A stretch of 64,000 bases of DNA from Streptomyces kanamyceticus (GTDB lineage Bacteria > Actinomycetota > Actinomycetes > Streptomycetales > Streptomycetaceae). Made by a program: the position numbers and the translations under genes. Under the pieces are notes generated by a model that saw only the letters and a list, made by a program, of their open reading frames with translations, searched no databases and was not told the DNA's origin. The DNA is taken from assembly GCF_008704495.1 (NCBI RefSeq), contig NZ_CP023699.1:6386001-6450000 (forward strand). The letters run 5' to 3'. Position 1 is the stretch's first letter. Every line of letters starts with the position of its first letter. Shown here piece after piece: positions 1 to 7,905 of the stretch.

Positions 1-722
1 GCCTGCTCCAGGAGCGCGTCGGCCCGCTCGGGGGTGCGGCCGCGGCGGGCCCTGCCGAGCAGCATGGCGAGCGCGACGAGCCGCTGCTGGACGCCGTCGT
101 GCAGATCCCGCTCGACGCGGCGCCGCTCCACGTCGACGGCCTGGACCACCGCGGCCCTGCTGGTGGCGAGCTCGTCGATGCGCCGCTGGAGCAGCTCGCG
201 CTCGGAGGGGCCGAAGCACTCGCTGGCGAGCCGGGCGTCCTGGTCGGTCAGCGCGCGAAGACCCTGCACGGCGAGGAAGAGCAGGGTGCCGCCGAGTACG
301 ACCTGGCTGAGCACGTCGACCCAGGTCATCGTGGCCCGAGTGGTGAGAGAGACCGCGAAGATCCCGGCGAGGACCGCGCCGAAGTCGACCAGACCGACCA
401 CGACGGCGCACAGCAGCCCCGAGTACGTACGAGCCGCGAGGTAGCGCAGGATCTGCTGGTCGGAGGCGCGGTGCTCGGGGAACGTGTCGTGGAAGAAGAC
501 CGACCTGCGCCACCGCTCGACGCCGGTCAGCCTGCGCGCGCCCGACGCGAGGAGCGCGTGGGCGCGGCCGCGGGTGCGCGGCCAGAGCAGGAAGGCGCCG
601 AGGGCCGCACCGGCGACGACGAAGTAGCCGAGCCCGAGCAGGGCGGTGAGGCAGCCGATCAGCACGCCGACGACTCTGAGCAGGAATGGGGCGGCCACGG
701 GCTCCTTCACGCCGTCCGACAT
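1..722 (-). CDS. Two-component sensor histidine kinase, NarL-type, N-terminal 240 residues (cut by window edge)
   Basis: Reading from ATG at 722 down to base 1 gives an open frame that leaves the window. Residues 12-48 and about 100-155 are hydrophobic and look like two pairs of membrane helices. A linker helix runs to the HisKA_3 dimerisation box (ERRRVERDLHDGVQQRL), with the phosphoacceptor His at residue 208. The ATPase domain and the partner regulator lie outside the window. The start is supported by AGGGG seven bases upstream. The gene begins 10 bases after the DedA stop, so the two are probably co-transcribed. The stimulus cannot be read from the sequence. Confidence 0.9.
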   Translation of the reverse strand, partial: MSDGVKEPVAAPFLLRVVGVLIGCLTALLGLGYFVVAGAALGAFLLWPRTRGRAHALLASGARRLTGVERWRRSVFFHDTFPEHRASDQQILRYLAARTYSGLLCAVVVGLVDFGAVLAGIFAVSLTTRATMTWVDVLSQVVLGGTLLFLAVQGLRALTDQDARLASECFGPSERELLQRRIDELATSRAAVVQAVDVERRRVERDLHDGVQQRLVALAMLLGRARRGRTPERADALLEQ

Positions 723-732
723 TAGCCGACCC

Positions 733-1413
733 CTAGTCGACGCGGCGGTGCCGGGGCGTCGAGGCGGCCTGGGGCCGCTTCCTGGACCGGACGCGCACCA
801 CCACATAGACGGCGACGGCCACGACGACCATGACCAGGACCGCCTTGGAGAGCAGCCCGACGTACGTCTCGACCGCGTCCCACTGGTCGCCGAGCCAGTA
901 CCCGGCGAGGACGAGCACGGAGTTCCAGACCAGGCTGCCGAGCGTGGTGAGGGCGAGGAAGACCGGCAGCCGCATGCGCTCCACCCCGGCGGGGACGGAG
1001 ATCAGGCTCCGGAAGATCGGCACCATCCGGCCGAGCAGGACGGCCTTGGTGCCGTGCTTGGCGAACCACGCCTCGGTGCGTTCCAGGTCGGAGGCCTTGA
1101 CCAGCGGCAGCTTCGCCCACAGGGCGTGCATGCGCTCGCGTCCGAAGAGCACGCCGATCCAGTAGAGGGCGGCGGCGCCGACGACCGAGCCGAGCGTGGT
1201 CCAGAACAGCGCGGAGGCGAGGCTGATCACGCCCTGCCCGGCGGCGAAGCCGGTCAGCGGCAGGATCACCTCGCTGGGCAGCGGCGGGAAGAGGTTCTCC
1301 AGGGCGATGGCGAGACCGGCGCCGGGACCGCCCAGTGTGTCCACGAGGTCGGCTGCCCAGCCCGCGATGCCGCCCGCGGGCTCCTGGGGGAGGGCGAGAG
1401 TCATGAGGTCCAT
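733..1413 (-). CDS. DedA family membrane protein
   Basis: A 226-residue polytopic membrane protein with the DedA/SNARE-associated (VTT) pattern: an N-terminal re-entrant region with ENLFPPLPSEVILPLTG (about residues 40-56), then the family core with GRMVPIFRSLISVPAGVERM, a GR...P..R..IS..AG signature, then C-terminal helices and a basic tail. DedA proteins are implicated in lipid (undecaprenyl-phosphate or phospholipid) translocation and proton-dependent membrane homeostasis; the exact substrate here is unknown. ATG 1413 and ATG 1404 are both possible starts and neither has a clear ribosome site. A TAGCGT box seven bases upstream of ATG 1413 leaves a leaderless mRNA possible. The histidine kinase follows in the same direction. 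Confidence 0.9.
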   Translation of the reverse strand: MDLMTLALPQEPAGGIAGWAADLVDTLGGPGAGLAIALENLFPPLPSEVILPLTGFAAGQGVISLASALFWTTLGSVVGAAALYWIGVLFGRERMHALWAKLPLVKASDLERTEAWFAKHGTKAVLLGRMVPIFRSLISVPAGVERMRLPVFLALTTLGSLVWNSVLVLAGYWLGDQWDAVETYVGLLSKAVLVMVVVAVAVYVVVRVRSRKRPQAASTPRHRRVD

Positions 1414-1522
1414 AGGGGCAACGCTAGAAATTGCAGGTCAGCGGCGGTATGGGGGTTGCCGTCGACTCGGGGTGCGGTTTTCCGCACCCCCGGGGCGCGT
1501 CCTGCGTGGAACGTGCCGTACG

Positions 1523-1556
1523 CGAAAGGCCCCCCGCGTGAACGGAGGGCCTTTCG
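1523..1556 (-). terminator. Hairpin terminator downstream of tRNA-Lys
   Basis: A 10-bp perfect stem (CGAAAGGCCC with GGGCCTTTCG) starts seven bases beyond the 3' end of the tRNA gene. The position and G/C-rich stem fit a Streptomyces terminator without a T-run. Confidence 0.7.
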
Positions 1557-1563
1557 CTGTCTG

Positions 1564-1637
1564 TGCGCCGCCAGGGACTCGAACCCCGGACCCGCTGATT
1601 AAGAGTCAGCTGCTCTAACCAACTGAGCTAGCGGCGC
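1564..1637 (-). tRNA. tRNA-Lys (anticodon CTT), copy 1
   Basis: A 74-nt cloverleaf read on the minus strand. The acceptor stem is GCGCCGC/GCGGCGC, the D-arm GCTCAGTTGGTTAGAGC, the anticodon stem CTGA/TCAG with loop CTCTTAA (anticodon CTT), and the T-arm GGGGTTCGAGTCCC, with discriminator A. CCA is not encoded. The sequence is identical to the copy at 16280-16353. Confidence 0.97.
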
Positions 1638-1689
1638 CTGCTGACAAGAAAATACTACCTGGTGCGAGGGGGTGCCGATGACCACGGTG

Positions 1690-1732
1690 AGGGGCGCCCC
1701 GTAAGGGGCGCGGGGAACTGCGCGCCCAGCCA
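1690..1732. repeat. Dispersed extragenic palindromic repeat
   Basis: One copy of a repeat seen many times in this window: a GCGCCCCgtaaGGGGCGC hairpin followed by GGGGAACTGCGCG and often a CAACCACG tail. It lies between tRNA-Lys and the end of the IclR gene, where it may act as a terminator. Other copies are at 12552-12593, 12655-12690, 17502-17542, several between 29480 and 29887, and 51301-51331. Confidence 0.8.
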
Positions 1733-1753
1733 CAGTGCACCCGCGGTCGAAAG

Positions 1754-2521
1754 CTAGATCGCCAGGGACAGCAACACCGGCGCAGCCCCACGGTTAAGCG
1801 TGTCCGCAGCCTCCCGCAAGCGATGCGCATGCTCGACCGGCAGGGAAAGCGCAAGGCACCCCACAGCGGCACCCGCGGTGATCGGCACGGCCGCACACAC
1901 CGTGCCCACCGCGTACTCCTGAAGATCAAGCACCGGCACCGTGGCCGGTTGAGCGGCAAGACGATTCAGCAGCACCCGCTCGTTCGTGATCGTCCGGGAC
2001 GTGAGCCGCGCCATCTTGTGCCGGGAGAGATGATCCCTGCGGCCATTGACGTCGAGCTGCGTCAGCAGGCTCTTGCCGACCGCGCTGGCGTGCGCGGAGG
2101 ACCGGAAATCCACCCACTCGTTGACCGCGGGGGCGCGGGGGCCCGCGGCGAAGTCGGTGACCTTGACCTCGCCGTCCACGTAACGGCTGATGTAGACCGC
2201 CGCGCCGATCGAGTCGCGCAGGCCGTCCAGGGTGCGCTGCAGCTTCTCGCGCAGGGCCTGGTCGTGCTGGTGGGCGGAGCCGAGCCGGGCGAAGGACTCC
2301 CCGGTGACGTACGCCCCGGTGGCGCTGTCGGTGAGCTGTACGACATAGCCTTCGCGGCGCAGCATGCGCAGCAGGGGTGCCAGTCGGCCGGGAGGCAGCC
2401 GGGTCTCGCGGGCGAGGTCGGCGGTGGTCACCCCGGTGTTGTGCCTGGCGACGATCTCGAGCACGCGCAGAGCGCTCTGGACGGAGTGGTGCGGCGTGGT
2501 CGCCTCGTGCTGCAACGCCAC
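1754..2521 (-). CDS. IclR family transcriptional regulator
   Basis: A 255-residue regulator. It has an N-terminal winged HTH (about residues 10-70, HSVQSALRVLEIVARHNTG... with the recognition region TTADLARETRLPPGRLAPLLRML) followed by the IclR effector-binding GAF-like domain (ending near SLPVEHAHRLREAADTL). I chose GTG at 2521 because AGGGGGA lies about five bases upstream. An in-frame ATG at 2590 has no ribosome site. It lies downstream of the ABC transporter and is read in the same direction, so it probably controls the transporter and the linked catabolic genes. IclR proteins usually bind small organic acids. The ligand is not evident. Confidence 0.9.
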   Translation of the reverse strand: MALQHEATTPHHSVQSALRVLEIVARHNTGVTTADLARETRLPPGRLAPLLRMLRREGYVVQLTDSATGAYVTGESFARLGSAHQHDQALREKLQRTLDGLRDSIGAAVYISRYVDGEVKVTDFAAGPRAPAVNEWVDFRSSAHASAVGKSLLTQLDVNGRRDHLSRHKMARLTSRTITNERVLLNRLAAQPATVPVLDLQEYAVGTVCAAVPITAGAAVGCLALSLPVEHAHRLREAADTLNRGAAPVLLSLAI

Positions 2522-2652
2522 GGCTTCCCCCTGCGTGGAACGGTTCCGGACAGCTGGGCTCTGTCCCACGATAGCTGCCAAGTGGCGCATTTGGAGCGGC
2601 TGTTGGGGAGATTGGTGGCGCGCTCGTGCCTGTCAGCAGGAACGCGCCACCC

Positions 2653-2664
2653 TGGCATATGCCC
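2653..2664. promoter_or_regulatory. Palindrome GGCATATGCC upstream of the IclR gene
   Basis: TGGCATATGCCC contains a 10-bp perfect palindrome about 130 bases upstream of the IclR start. It is a plausible operator. Almost the same sequence, TGGCATATGCCA, occurs at 17035-17046. The binding protein is unknown. Confidence 0.35.
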
Positions 2665-2682
2665 CTGTCATGGGACAGGGGC
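2661..2682 (-). terminator. Hairpin terminator after the ABC transporter operon
   Basis: A perfect 9-bp stem GCCCCTGTC/GACAGGGGC with a four-base loop lies six bases past the stop codon of the ATPase gene (stop 2688-2690) and ahead of the IclR gene. Confidence 0.65.
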
Positions 2683-2687
2683 CTGGG

Positions 2688-3503
2688 TCACAGGACCGCG
2701 CTGAGGAACTCCCGGGTGCGCTCGTGCTCCGGCTCCGTGAAGATCTTCTCCGGCGTACCGGACTCGATGACCCGGCCCGAGTCGAACATCAGCACCTGGT
2801 CCGAGATGTCGCGGGCGAAGCTCATCTCGTGGGTCACGCACAGCATCGTGATGTCGGTGGTGTGCGCGATGTCGCGCAGGACGTCCAGGACGCCCGCCAC
2901 CAGCTCAGGGTCGAGCGCGGACGTCACCTCGTCGAGCAGCAGGACCTGCGGACGCATCGCCAGGGCGCGCGCGATGGCGACGCGCTGCTGCTGGCCGCCG
3001 GAGAGCTGCGACGGATACGCGTCGCACTTGTCGCCGAGCCCGACCAGGTCGAGCAGCTCGCGGGCGCGCTGCTCGGCCTCGTCCTTGGAGAGGCCGAGGA
3101 CGGTGACCGGCGCCTCCATGATGTTGCGCAGGACCTTCATGTTCGGGAAGAGGTTGAACTGCTGGAAGACCATCCCGATGTTCTTGCGGACCTCGCGGAC
3201 GTGCTTCTCGCCCGCGGGGACGAGCTTGCCGTTTCTCTCCTCGTGGGTGAGGTACTTGCCGCCCACCTTGATGGTGCCCTGCTCCGGTTTCACCAGCGTC
3301 ATCAGGAGCCGAAGGATCGTGGTCTTGCCGGAACCGGAGGGCCCGATCAGCGTCACGTGCTTGCCGGAGGCGACCGAGAAGTCCAGCTCGTCGAGGACGA
3401 CGTTCGAGCCGTAGCGCTTGACGACCTTGTCGAAGCGGATCAGCTCGCTGCCGTCGACGGCCGGGTTGGGGATTTCCTGGGAAGTGCTGCTGTCAGCGGA
3501 CAA
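2688..3503 (-). CDS. ehuA: Polar amino-acid ABC transporter ATP-binding subunit, EhuA-like
   Basis: A 271-residue ABC ATPase of the GlnQ/HisP class. Walker A is GPSGSGKTT, the signature is LSGGQQQRVAIARAL and Walker B is VLLLDEVTSALD, followed by an H-loop (CVTHEMSFA). It energises the two permeases encoded just upstream. The start is most likely TTG at 3503, because GGAG lies seven bases upstream and the codon overlaps the permease stop (3493-3495) by 11 bases. A longer in-frame reading back to 3575 would run deep into the permease gene without a ribosome site. The family resembles the ectoine/hydroxyectoine EhuA proteins annotated in Streptomyces, but substrate cannot be assigned from this subunit. 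Confidence 0.9.
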   Translation of the reverse strand: MSADSSTSQEIPNPAVDGSELIRFDKVVKRYGSNVVLDELDFSVASGKHVTLIGPSGSGKTTILRLLMTLVKPEQGTIKVGGKYLTHEERNGKLVPAGEKHVREVRKNIGMVFQQFNLFPNMKVLRNIMEAPVTVLGLSKDEAEQRARELLDLVGLGDKCDAYPSQLSGGQQQRVAIARALAMRPQVLLLDEVTSALDPELVAGVLDVLRDIAHTTDITMLCVTHEMSFARDISDQVLMFDSGRVIESGTPEKIFTEPEHERTREFLSAVL

Positions 3504-4140
3504 GGCGACGCTCCAAAACTCGCAGAAGAAGAGAGGCCGGGTAGGCGATGACGATGAAGGCGACACCGACCACACTGATCGCCTCGTAGGTGAAGGTCGT
3601 CTGGCTGTAGTTCTGGGCCTGGCCCAGCATGTCCAGCGCGCCGATGGCCGCCATCTGCGGCGACTCCTTCAGCATGACGATCACGTAGTTGCCGAGCGCG
3701 GGGATCACCCTGCGCACCGCCTGCGGCAGGATCACGGCCGTCCAGGTGCGGCGCTTGGAGAGGCTGAGCGCGGTGGCCGCCTCCCACTGGCCCTCCGGGA
3801 CGCCGTCGATCCCCGCCCGGTAGACCTCGGAGGTGTACGTCGAGTAGTGAAGGCCGAGGCCGACGATGCCCGTGGCGAGCGGGGACATCGAGGGGCCCCA
3901 CTCCGGCACCACGTAGAAGAGGAAGAACAGCTGCACCAGGAGCGGGGTGTTGCGGATGAACTCGGTGACCACCGTGACGGGCCAGCGGATCCACTTCTTC
4001 TCGGAGCGCTGGGCGACCGCCCAGACCAGGCCGAGCGAGAAGGCGATCAGGGTGCCGAAGAACAGCGCCTTGAGGGTGAGCCACACGCCGTCCCAGAACA
4101 TCGGCATGAAGTCGTCGACATTCGACCAGTCCCAGTTCAC
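3493..4140 (-). CDS. ehuD: Polar amino-acid ABC transporter permease, EhuD-like
   Basis: A 215-residue inner-membrane permease of the HisM/GlnP class. It has about five hydrophobic helices, the characteristic EFIRNTPLLVQLFFLFY segment (about residues 60-76) and an EAA loop (EGQWEAATALSLSKRRTWTAVILPQAVRRVIPALGN) that docks onto the ATPase. The start is GTG 4140, coupled to the preceding permease through a GTGA four-base overlap. It pairs with the EhuC-like permease to form the membrane channel. Confidence 0.9.
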   Translation of the reverse strand: MNWDWSNVDDFMPMFWDGVWLTLKALFFGTLIAFSLGLVWAVAQRSEKKWIRWPVTVVTEFIRNTPLLVQLFFLFYVVPEWGPSMSPLATGIVGLGLHYSTYTSEVYRAGIDGVPEGQWEAATALSLSKRRTWTAVILPQAVRRVIPALGNYVIVMLKESPQMAAIGALDMLGQAQNYSQTTFTYEAISVVGVAFIVIAYPASLLLRVLERRLVR

Positions 4141-4871
4141 TTGGCACCCCCTGTGCCGGTGACGGCATCGATCGACGACGAAGAGCGCATCCCGCCGAAC
4201 AGGCCGGTCTTCGCGGGCGTCTGCCCCACCCGCTTCTTGGCGTGCCGCTCCAGGAGCCGCATGCCGCGCGTGAGGACGAATGCGAAGACGAAGTACAGGA
4301 CGAGCAGCAGCGTGTAGATCGGCGCGCTCTCGTTCTTGACCAGCCGCAGCAGGTCACCCGCGAAGGTCATGTCGGCCACCGCGATGAGGGACACCAGCGA
4401 GGTGCCCTTGAGCAGCTCGATGAGCAGGTTGTTGAACGGCGGGATCATCTCCGGCCAGGCCTGCGGCAGTTCGATGCGGCGCAGTCGCTGCGCCGGGGTG
4501 AAGTTCAGGGCGATGCCCGCCTCGCGCTGCGCGGGCGGCACCGCGGCGAGCGCGCCGCGCACGATCTCGGAGGCGTACGCCCCGTAGGTGATGCCGAGCG
4601 CGACGATGCCCGCGGCCATCGGCTGGAAGCTGATGTGGAACACCGGCGGCACCGTGAACGCGATCCAGAACATGAAGACCAGCGACGACGTGCTGCGGAA
4701 GATCTCGAAGTAGGCCCCGGCGAGGAACCGCACGATCCAGAGCCGGGAGGTGCGCAGCACGCCGATCGGGAAGGCGATCACGAAGGCGAGGGCCGCGCTG
4801 AGCAAGGTGACCTGGATCGTGATCCAGACCCCGGGCAGGAACCAGTTCGAGAAGAACTCGGACGACATCAT
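4137..4871 (-). CDS. ehuC: Polar amino-acid ABC transporter permease, EhuC-like
   Basis: A 244-residue permease, homologous in layout to its neighbour: an N-terminal helix (WFLPGVWITIQVTLLSAALAF), the family EIFRSTSSLVFMFWIAF segment, and an EAA loop containing REAGIALNFTPAQRLRRIELPQA. The two ATG codons at 4871 and 4868 are adjacent. The first forms an ATGA overlap with the stop of the binding-protein gene and is preferred. It sits between the binding protein and EhuD-like genes, so the order B-C-D-A on the minus strand is one tightly coupled operon. Confidence 0.9.
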   Translation of the reverse strand: MMSSEFFSNWFLPGVWITIQVTLLSAALAFVIAFPIGVLRTSRLWIVRFLAGAYFEIFRSTSSLVFMFWIAFTVPPVFHISFQPMAAGIVALGITYGAYASEIVRGALAAVPPAQREAGIALNFTPAQRLRRIELPQAWPEMIPPFNNLLIELLKGTSLVSLIAVADMTFAGDLLRLVKNESAPIYTLLLVLYFVFAFVLTRGMRLLERHAKKRVGQTPAKTGLFGGMRSSSSIDAVTGTGGAK

Positions 4872-5800
4872 GAGGAGGCGCCCTTCGCCGGGGGGCACAG
4901 CTTCGCCACGGTCAGATCCGTCATCTCGTCCGCGGTGAAGCCGAACGGCTTGACGATCCGCAGGAGCTCGCCGCTCTTCTTGAGCTTGTGCAGCTCTTCG
5001 TTGAAGGCGTCGCGCAGGTTCTTCTCCGAGAGCCGGAAGGCGAAGCCGCCCGCGCCGTAGGCCGGTTTGCCGTCGACCTCGGGCTGGAAGGGCTTCGTCG
5101 CCTCGACCTGCGGATTCCCCTTGATCACCGTACGTACGGTGACGTTGGTGCCCGCGAAGGCGTCGACCCGGCCCTGGGCGACGGCGTCGAGTCCCGCCAC
5201 CTGGTCGGGAAGCACGAGGACGGACTCCACGCCCGCGGCCTTGGCGTAGTCGATCTCCGCGTAGGCGGTGCCGCTCGCCAGCTTCAGGCCTTTCTTGGCG
5301 ATGTCCTCGTAACCCTTGATGCCGTGCGGGTTGCCCTTCTTCACGATGAAGGAGTCGAGCATGAGGTAGTCGGGGTCGGAAAAGAGGACCTGTTCGCAGC
5401 GCGTCGGGTTGATGTACATGCCCGCCGACACCACGTCGAACTGCCGGGCCTGCGTCAGTCCCGGTATCAGCGCTCCGAACTTGGTGGGCACCGCCTTGAC
5501 CTTGGGCACGCCGAGGCGCGGGAAGATGACCTTGGCGATGGCCGGCGCCTCGCCGGTGACCTCGCCGTTCTCGTCGATGTATCCGAACGGGACCTCGCCT
5601 GCGACACCGATCCTGACCGTGCCGCTGTCGCGCAGCCGGTCCAGCAGATCGCCCCCCTCGACCTTCCCTTCCTCGGGCACCCGGCTGCATGCCGAGAGCC
5701 CGAACGCGGCCATGGCCGCCCCGCCCGCTCCGGTGAGCAGGGCGCGGCGGCGTACCGCTCTGCCTGTGAATCCCTTGTTGTTCCCAAGTGGTGGAGCCAT
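4868..5800 (-). CDS. ehuB: ABC transporter substrate-binding lipoprotein, EhuB-like
   Basis: A 310-residue SBP_bac_3 family protein that captures the substrate outside the membrane. The N-terminus has a twin-arginine stretch (RRRALLTGAGG) and a lipobox ending in SAC with Cys38, so it is a (Tat-dependent) lipoprotein. The mature domain contains the family pattern GVAGEVPFGYIDENGEVTGE and an R...D...F.G..TNVTVR second lobe. The start ATG 5800 was chosen because it gives the signal peptide directly, although its ribosome site is weak. It is the first gene of the transporter operon and is divergent from the DUF3830 gene, with about 90 bases between them. EhuB is the closest annotation I know, but none of the ectoine-degradation enzymes EutB-EutE is present nearby. 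Confidence 0.85.
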   Translation of the reverse strand: MAPPLGNNKGFTGRAVRRRALLTGAGGAAMAAFGLSACSRVPEEGKVEGGDLLDRLRDSGTVRIGVAGEVPFGYIDENGEVTGEAPAIAKVIFPRLGVPKVKAVPTKFGALIPGLTQARQFDVVSAGMYINPTRCEQVLFSDPDYLMLDSFIVKKGNPHGIKGYEDIAKKGLKLASGTAYAEIDYAKAAGVESVLVLPDQVAGLDAVAQGRVDAFAGTNVTVRTVIKGNPQVEATKPFQPEVDGKPAYGAGGFAFRLSEKNLRDAFNEELHKLKKSGELLRIVKPFGFTADEMTDLTVAKLCPPAKGASS

Positions 5801-5897
5801 GGGCGCGCGGCTACCCGACTCGACGCGAGATATGCCGATGAATTTCGGTCGCCGATGCCATCGTGGTGGTCTTGACCCAGGGAGGAGCATGGGACAC

Positions 5898-6398
5898 ATG
5901 GCAGACCGATTCATCGAAGTCTCCCTCGCCAAGCGGGGAGTTCAGTGCACGGCAAAGCTGCTCGACGACCGGGCCCCGGTGACCTGCGCGGCGGTGTGGG
6001 AGGCGCTTCCGCTCGGCTCGGACGTCTATCACGCGAAATACGCGCGCAATGAGATCTACGCCCTCTTTCCGGCTTTCGCGGACCGCGAGCCGCCTCTGGA
6101 GAACCCGACAGTCACTCCCATCCCGGGAGATCTCTGCTATTTCTCCTTTTCCGGTACGGAATTGGGGACCCAGGCATACGGCTACGAGGCCGGGGCAGAC
6201 GTGAAGGCGGGCACCACCGTCGTCGACCTCGCCCTCTTCTACGAACGCAACAACCTGCTCCTGAACGGCGACGTCGGCTGGGTGCCCGGCATCGTCTGGG
6301 GCCAGATCGTCGACGGCCTCGACCGAATGGCCGAGGCCTGCAACGACCTGTGGCGCGCGGGCGCGCAGGGGGAGACGCTGAACTTCCGCAGGCAATAA
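5898..6398 (+). CDS. DUF3830 family protein (cyclophilin-like fold)
   Basis: A 166-residue soluble protein without signal peptide, recognised as DUF3830 from the pattern KRGVQCTAKLLDDRAPVTCAAVWEALP, then HAKYARNEIYALFP and GDLCYFSF. The family is reported to have a cyclophilin-like beta-barrel but no established activity. Members often lie beside transporters, amidases and Asp/Glu racemase-like enzymes, as here. ATG 5898 follows AGGAG by ten bases. ATG 5889 would add three residues and sits too close to the same site. Its stop codon falls inside a short tandem repeat (6394-6433). It may bind or isomerise the transported compound; that is inference. Confidence 0.75.
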   Translation: MADRFIEVSLAKRGVQCTAKLLDDRAPVTCAAVWEALPLGSDVYHAKYARNEIYALFPAFADREPPLENPTVTPIPGDLCYFSFSGTELGTQAYGYEAGADVKAGTTVVDLALFYERNNLLLNGDVGWVPGIVWGQIVDGLDRMAEACNDLWRAGAQGETLNFRRQ

Positions 6399-6433
6399 AG
6401 CCGTCCGGCGACAAAACAAGCCCGTCCGGCGAT
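6394..6433. repeat. Two-copy repeat containing the DUF3830 stop codon
   Basis: AATAAAGCCGTCCGGCGAC (with the TAA stop) is followed directly by an imperfect copy with core AACAAGCCCGTCCGGCGAT. The second copy also starts a sequence common in Streptomyces intergenic DNA (CCCGTCCGGCGATTGAGGAC). Confidence 0.6.
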
Positions 6434-6449
6434 TGAGGACTGGGGGCCC

Positions 6450-6464
6450 GGGGGCGAAGCCCCC
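6450..6464. terminator. Hairpin between convergent genes
   Basis: GGGGGC-GAA-GCCCCC forms a 6-bp stem with a three-base loop between the DUF3830 gene (plus) and the amidase gene (minus). It probably ends transcription in both directions. Confidence 0.55.
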
Positions 6465-6470
6465 GAGACA

Positions 6471-7874
6471 TCAGCCCACAGTGGGAGGAGCGATCCCCCC
6501 GGCCCCCGCCTCGTACAACGCGTGCGCCGCACGAAGCACCACCGCGTCGGCATGGCGCGCGGCCACGATCTGCACCCCGACGGGCAGTCCGTCCTCGTCC
6601 AGGCCACAGGGCACCGTCCCCGCGGGCTGCTGCGTCAGGTTGAAGGGGTACGTGAACGGCGTCCACCCCGTCCAGCGCCGGTGGCCGGAGCCCTTGGGCA
6701 CCTCCACCCCCGCCTCGAACGCGGTGATCGGCAGCGTCGGCGTGACCAGCAGGTCGTACGTCGAGTGGAAGCGGCCCATCCGGCGGCCGAGGTCCATCCG
6801 GGTGTCGACGGCGGCGAGGTAGTCGAGCGCGCTGTACCGGGCACCGCGCGCGCAGACCTCCCGCAGCCCCGGGTCGAGCAACTCCCGCTGGGCGGGCGAC
6901 AGGTGCTGCACCACGCGCGCGGCCCCGCTGAACCACAGGGTGTGGAACGCCTCCACCGGGTCCGAGAAGTCGGGGTCGGCCTCCTCGACGTACGCACCCT
7001 GCGCGGCGAGCGACTCCACCGCGCGGCGCACCGCGGCGGCGACCCGGGGCCGCACCGCGACCTGGCCGCCGAACGAGGGGGAGTAGGCGACGCGCAGCCC
7101 GCGCACGCCGCCCTCGGCGCCGGTGCGGAAACTGCCCGCCACCGGGCCCAGTTGGGACCAGTCGCGGGCGTCGGGCCCGGTGATGACGTCCATCATCAGC
7201 GCCGCGTCCGCCGCGTTCCGCGTCATCGGACCCACGTGGGCGAGCGTGCCGAAGGGGCTCGCGGGATACAGCGGCACCCTGCCGTACGTCGGCTTCAGCG
7301 CGAAGATCCCGCAGAACGCCGCGGGGATCCGCACCGAACCGCCGCCGTCCGTACCGAGCGACAGGGGGCCCGCGCCGACCGCCACCGCGGCCGCGCTGCC
7401 CCCGCTGGAGCCGCCCGAGGTGCGCGACGTGTCGTACGGATTTCGGGTGATCCCGCTCTGCGGCCCGTCCGTGACGCCCTTCCAGCCGAACTCCGGTGTG
7501 GTGGTGCGGCCGACGAAGACCGCGCCGTGCTCGCGCAGCCGGGCGACCGAGGGCGCGTCCTCGTTCCACTTGCCCTCCGCACGCGTCGTTTTGGAGCCGC
7601 GCAGGGTCGGCCCGCCGCGCAGCAGGAGCAGGTCCTTCACCGACACCGGGACGCCGTCGACCAGGCCCTGCGGCTCGCCCCTGCGCCACCGCTCCGTACT
7701 GGCCCCGGCCTGCGCGATCGCCTCCTCCGCCGCGATCCGCACGAACGCGTTCACCGCGCCCTGGCTCTCCTCGGCCCGCCGCAGCACGGCACGGGTCGCT
7801 TCGAGCGGACTGAATTCACCCTTGCGGTAGCCGTCGACGAGTTGTACGGCGGTGAGATCCGTGAGCTCGGTCAT
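6471..7874 (-). CDS. Amidase signature family amidase
   Basis: A 467-residue cytoplasmic hydrolase of the amidase-signature family. The Ser-cisSer-Lys triad is visible: Lys80 (VPVSVKDLL), cis-Ser156 in the glycine-rich GGSSGGS loop, and the nucleophile Ser180 in LGTDGGGSVR, with the usual 24-residue spacing between the serines. It hydrolyses an amide, releasing ammonia or an amine. Whether it acts on a maleamate-like compound, which would feed the neighbouring isomerase-like proteins, is inference from context. ATG 7874 is preceded by GAGGAGCG. It is convergent with DUF3830 and is followed upstream by the dehydrogenase gene in the same direction. Confidence 0.9.
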   Translation of the reverse strand: MTELTDLTAVQLVDGYRKGEFSPLEATRAVLRRAEESQGAVNAFVRIAAEEAIAQAGASTERWRRGEPQGLVDGVPVSVKDLLLLRGGPTLRGSKTTRAEGKWNEDAPSVARLREHGAVFVGRTTTPEFGWKGVTDGPQSGITRNPYDTSRTSGGSSGGSAAAVAVGAGPLSLGTDGGGSVRIPAAFCGIFALKPTYGRVPLYPASPFGTLAHVGPMTRNAADAALMMDVITGPDARDWSQLGPVAGSFRTGAEGGVRGLRVAYSPSFGGQVAVRPRVAAAVRRAVESLAAQGAYVEEADPDFSDPVEAFHTLWFSGAARVVQHLSPAQRELLDPGLREVCARGARYSALDYLAAVDTRMDLGRRMGRFHSTYDLLVTPTLPITAFEAGVEVPKGSGHRRWTGWTPFTYPFNLTQQPAGTVPCGLDEDGLPVGVQIVAARHADAVVLRAAHALYEAGAGGIAPPTVG

Positions 7875-7905
7875 GCACGCTCCTCAGGAGGCGGTCGGGG
7901 GGTGA

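Noticed and set aside
34..725. Two long plus-strand reading frames at the window start
   Set aside because: They are antisense to the histidine kinase, whose motifs (H-box, membrane helices) read cleanly on the minus strand.
3493..5800. A dedicated ectoine/hydroxyectoine uptake system
   Set aside because: The subunits resemble EhuABCD but no EutB-E catabolic genes are linked, so I kept the gene names only as likeness and did not assign the substrate.
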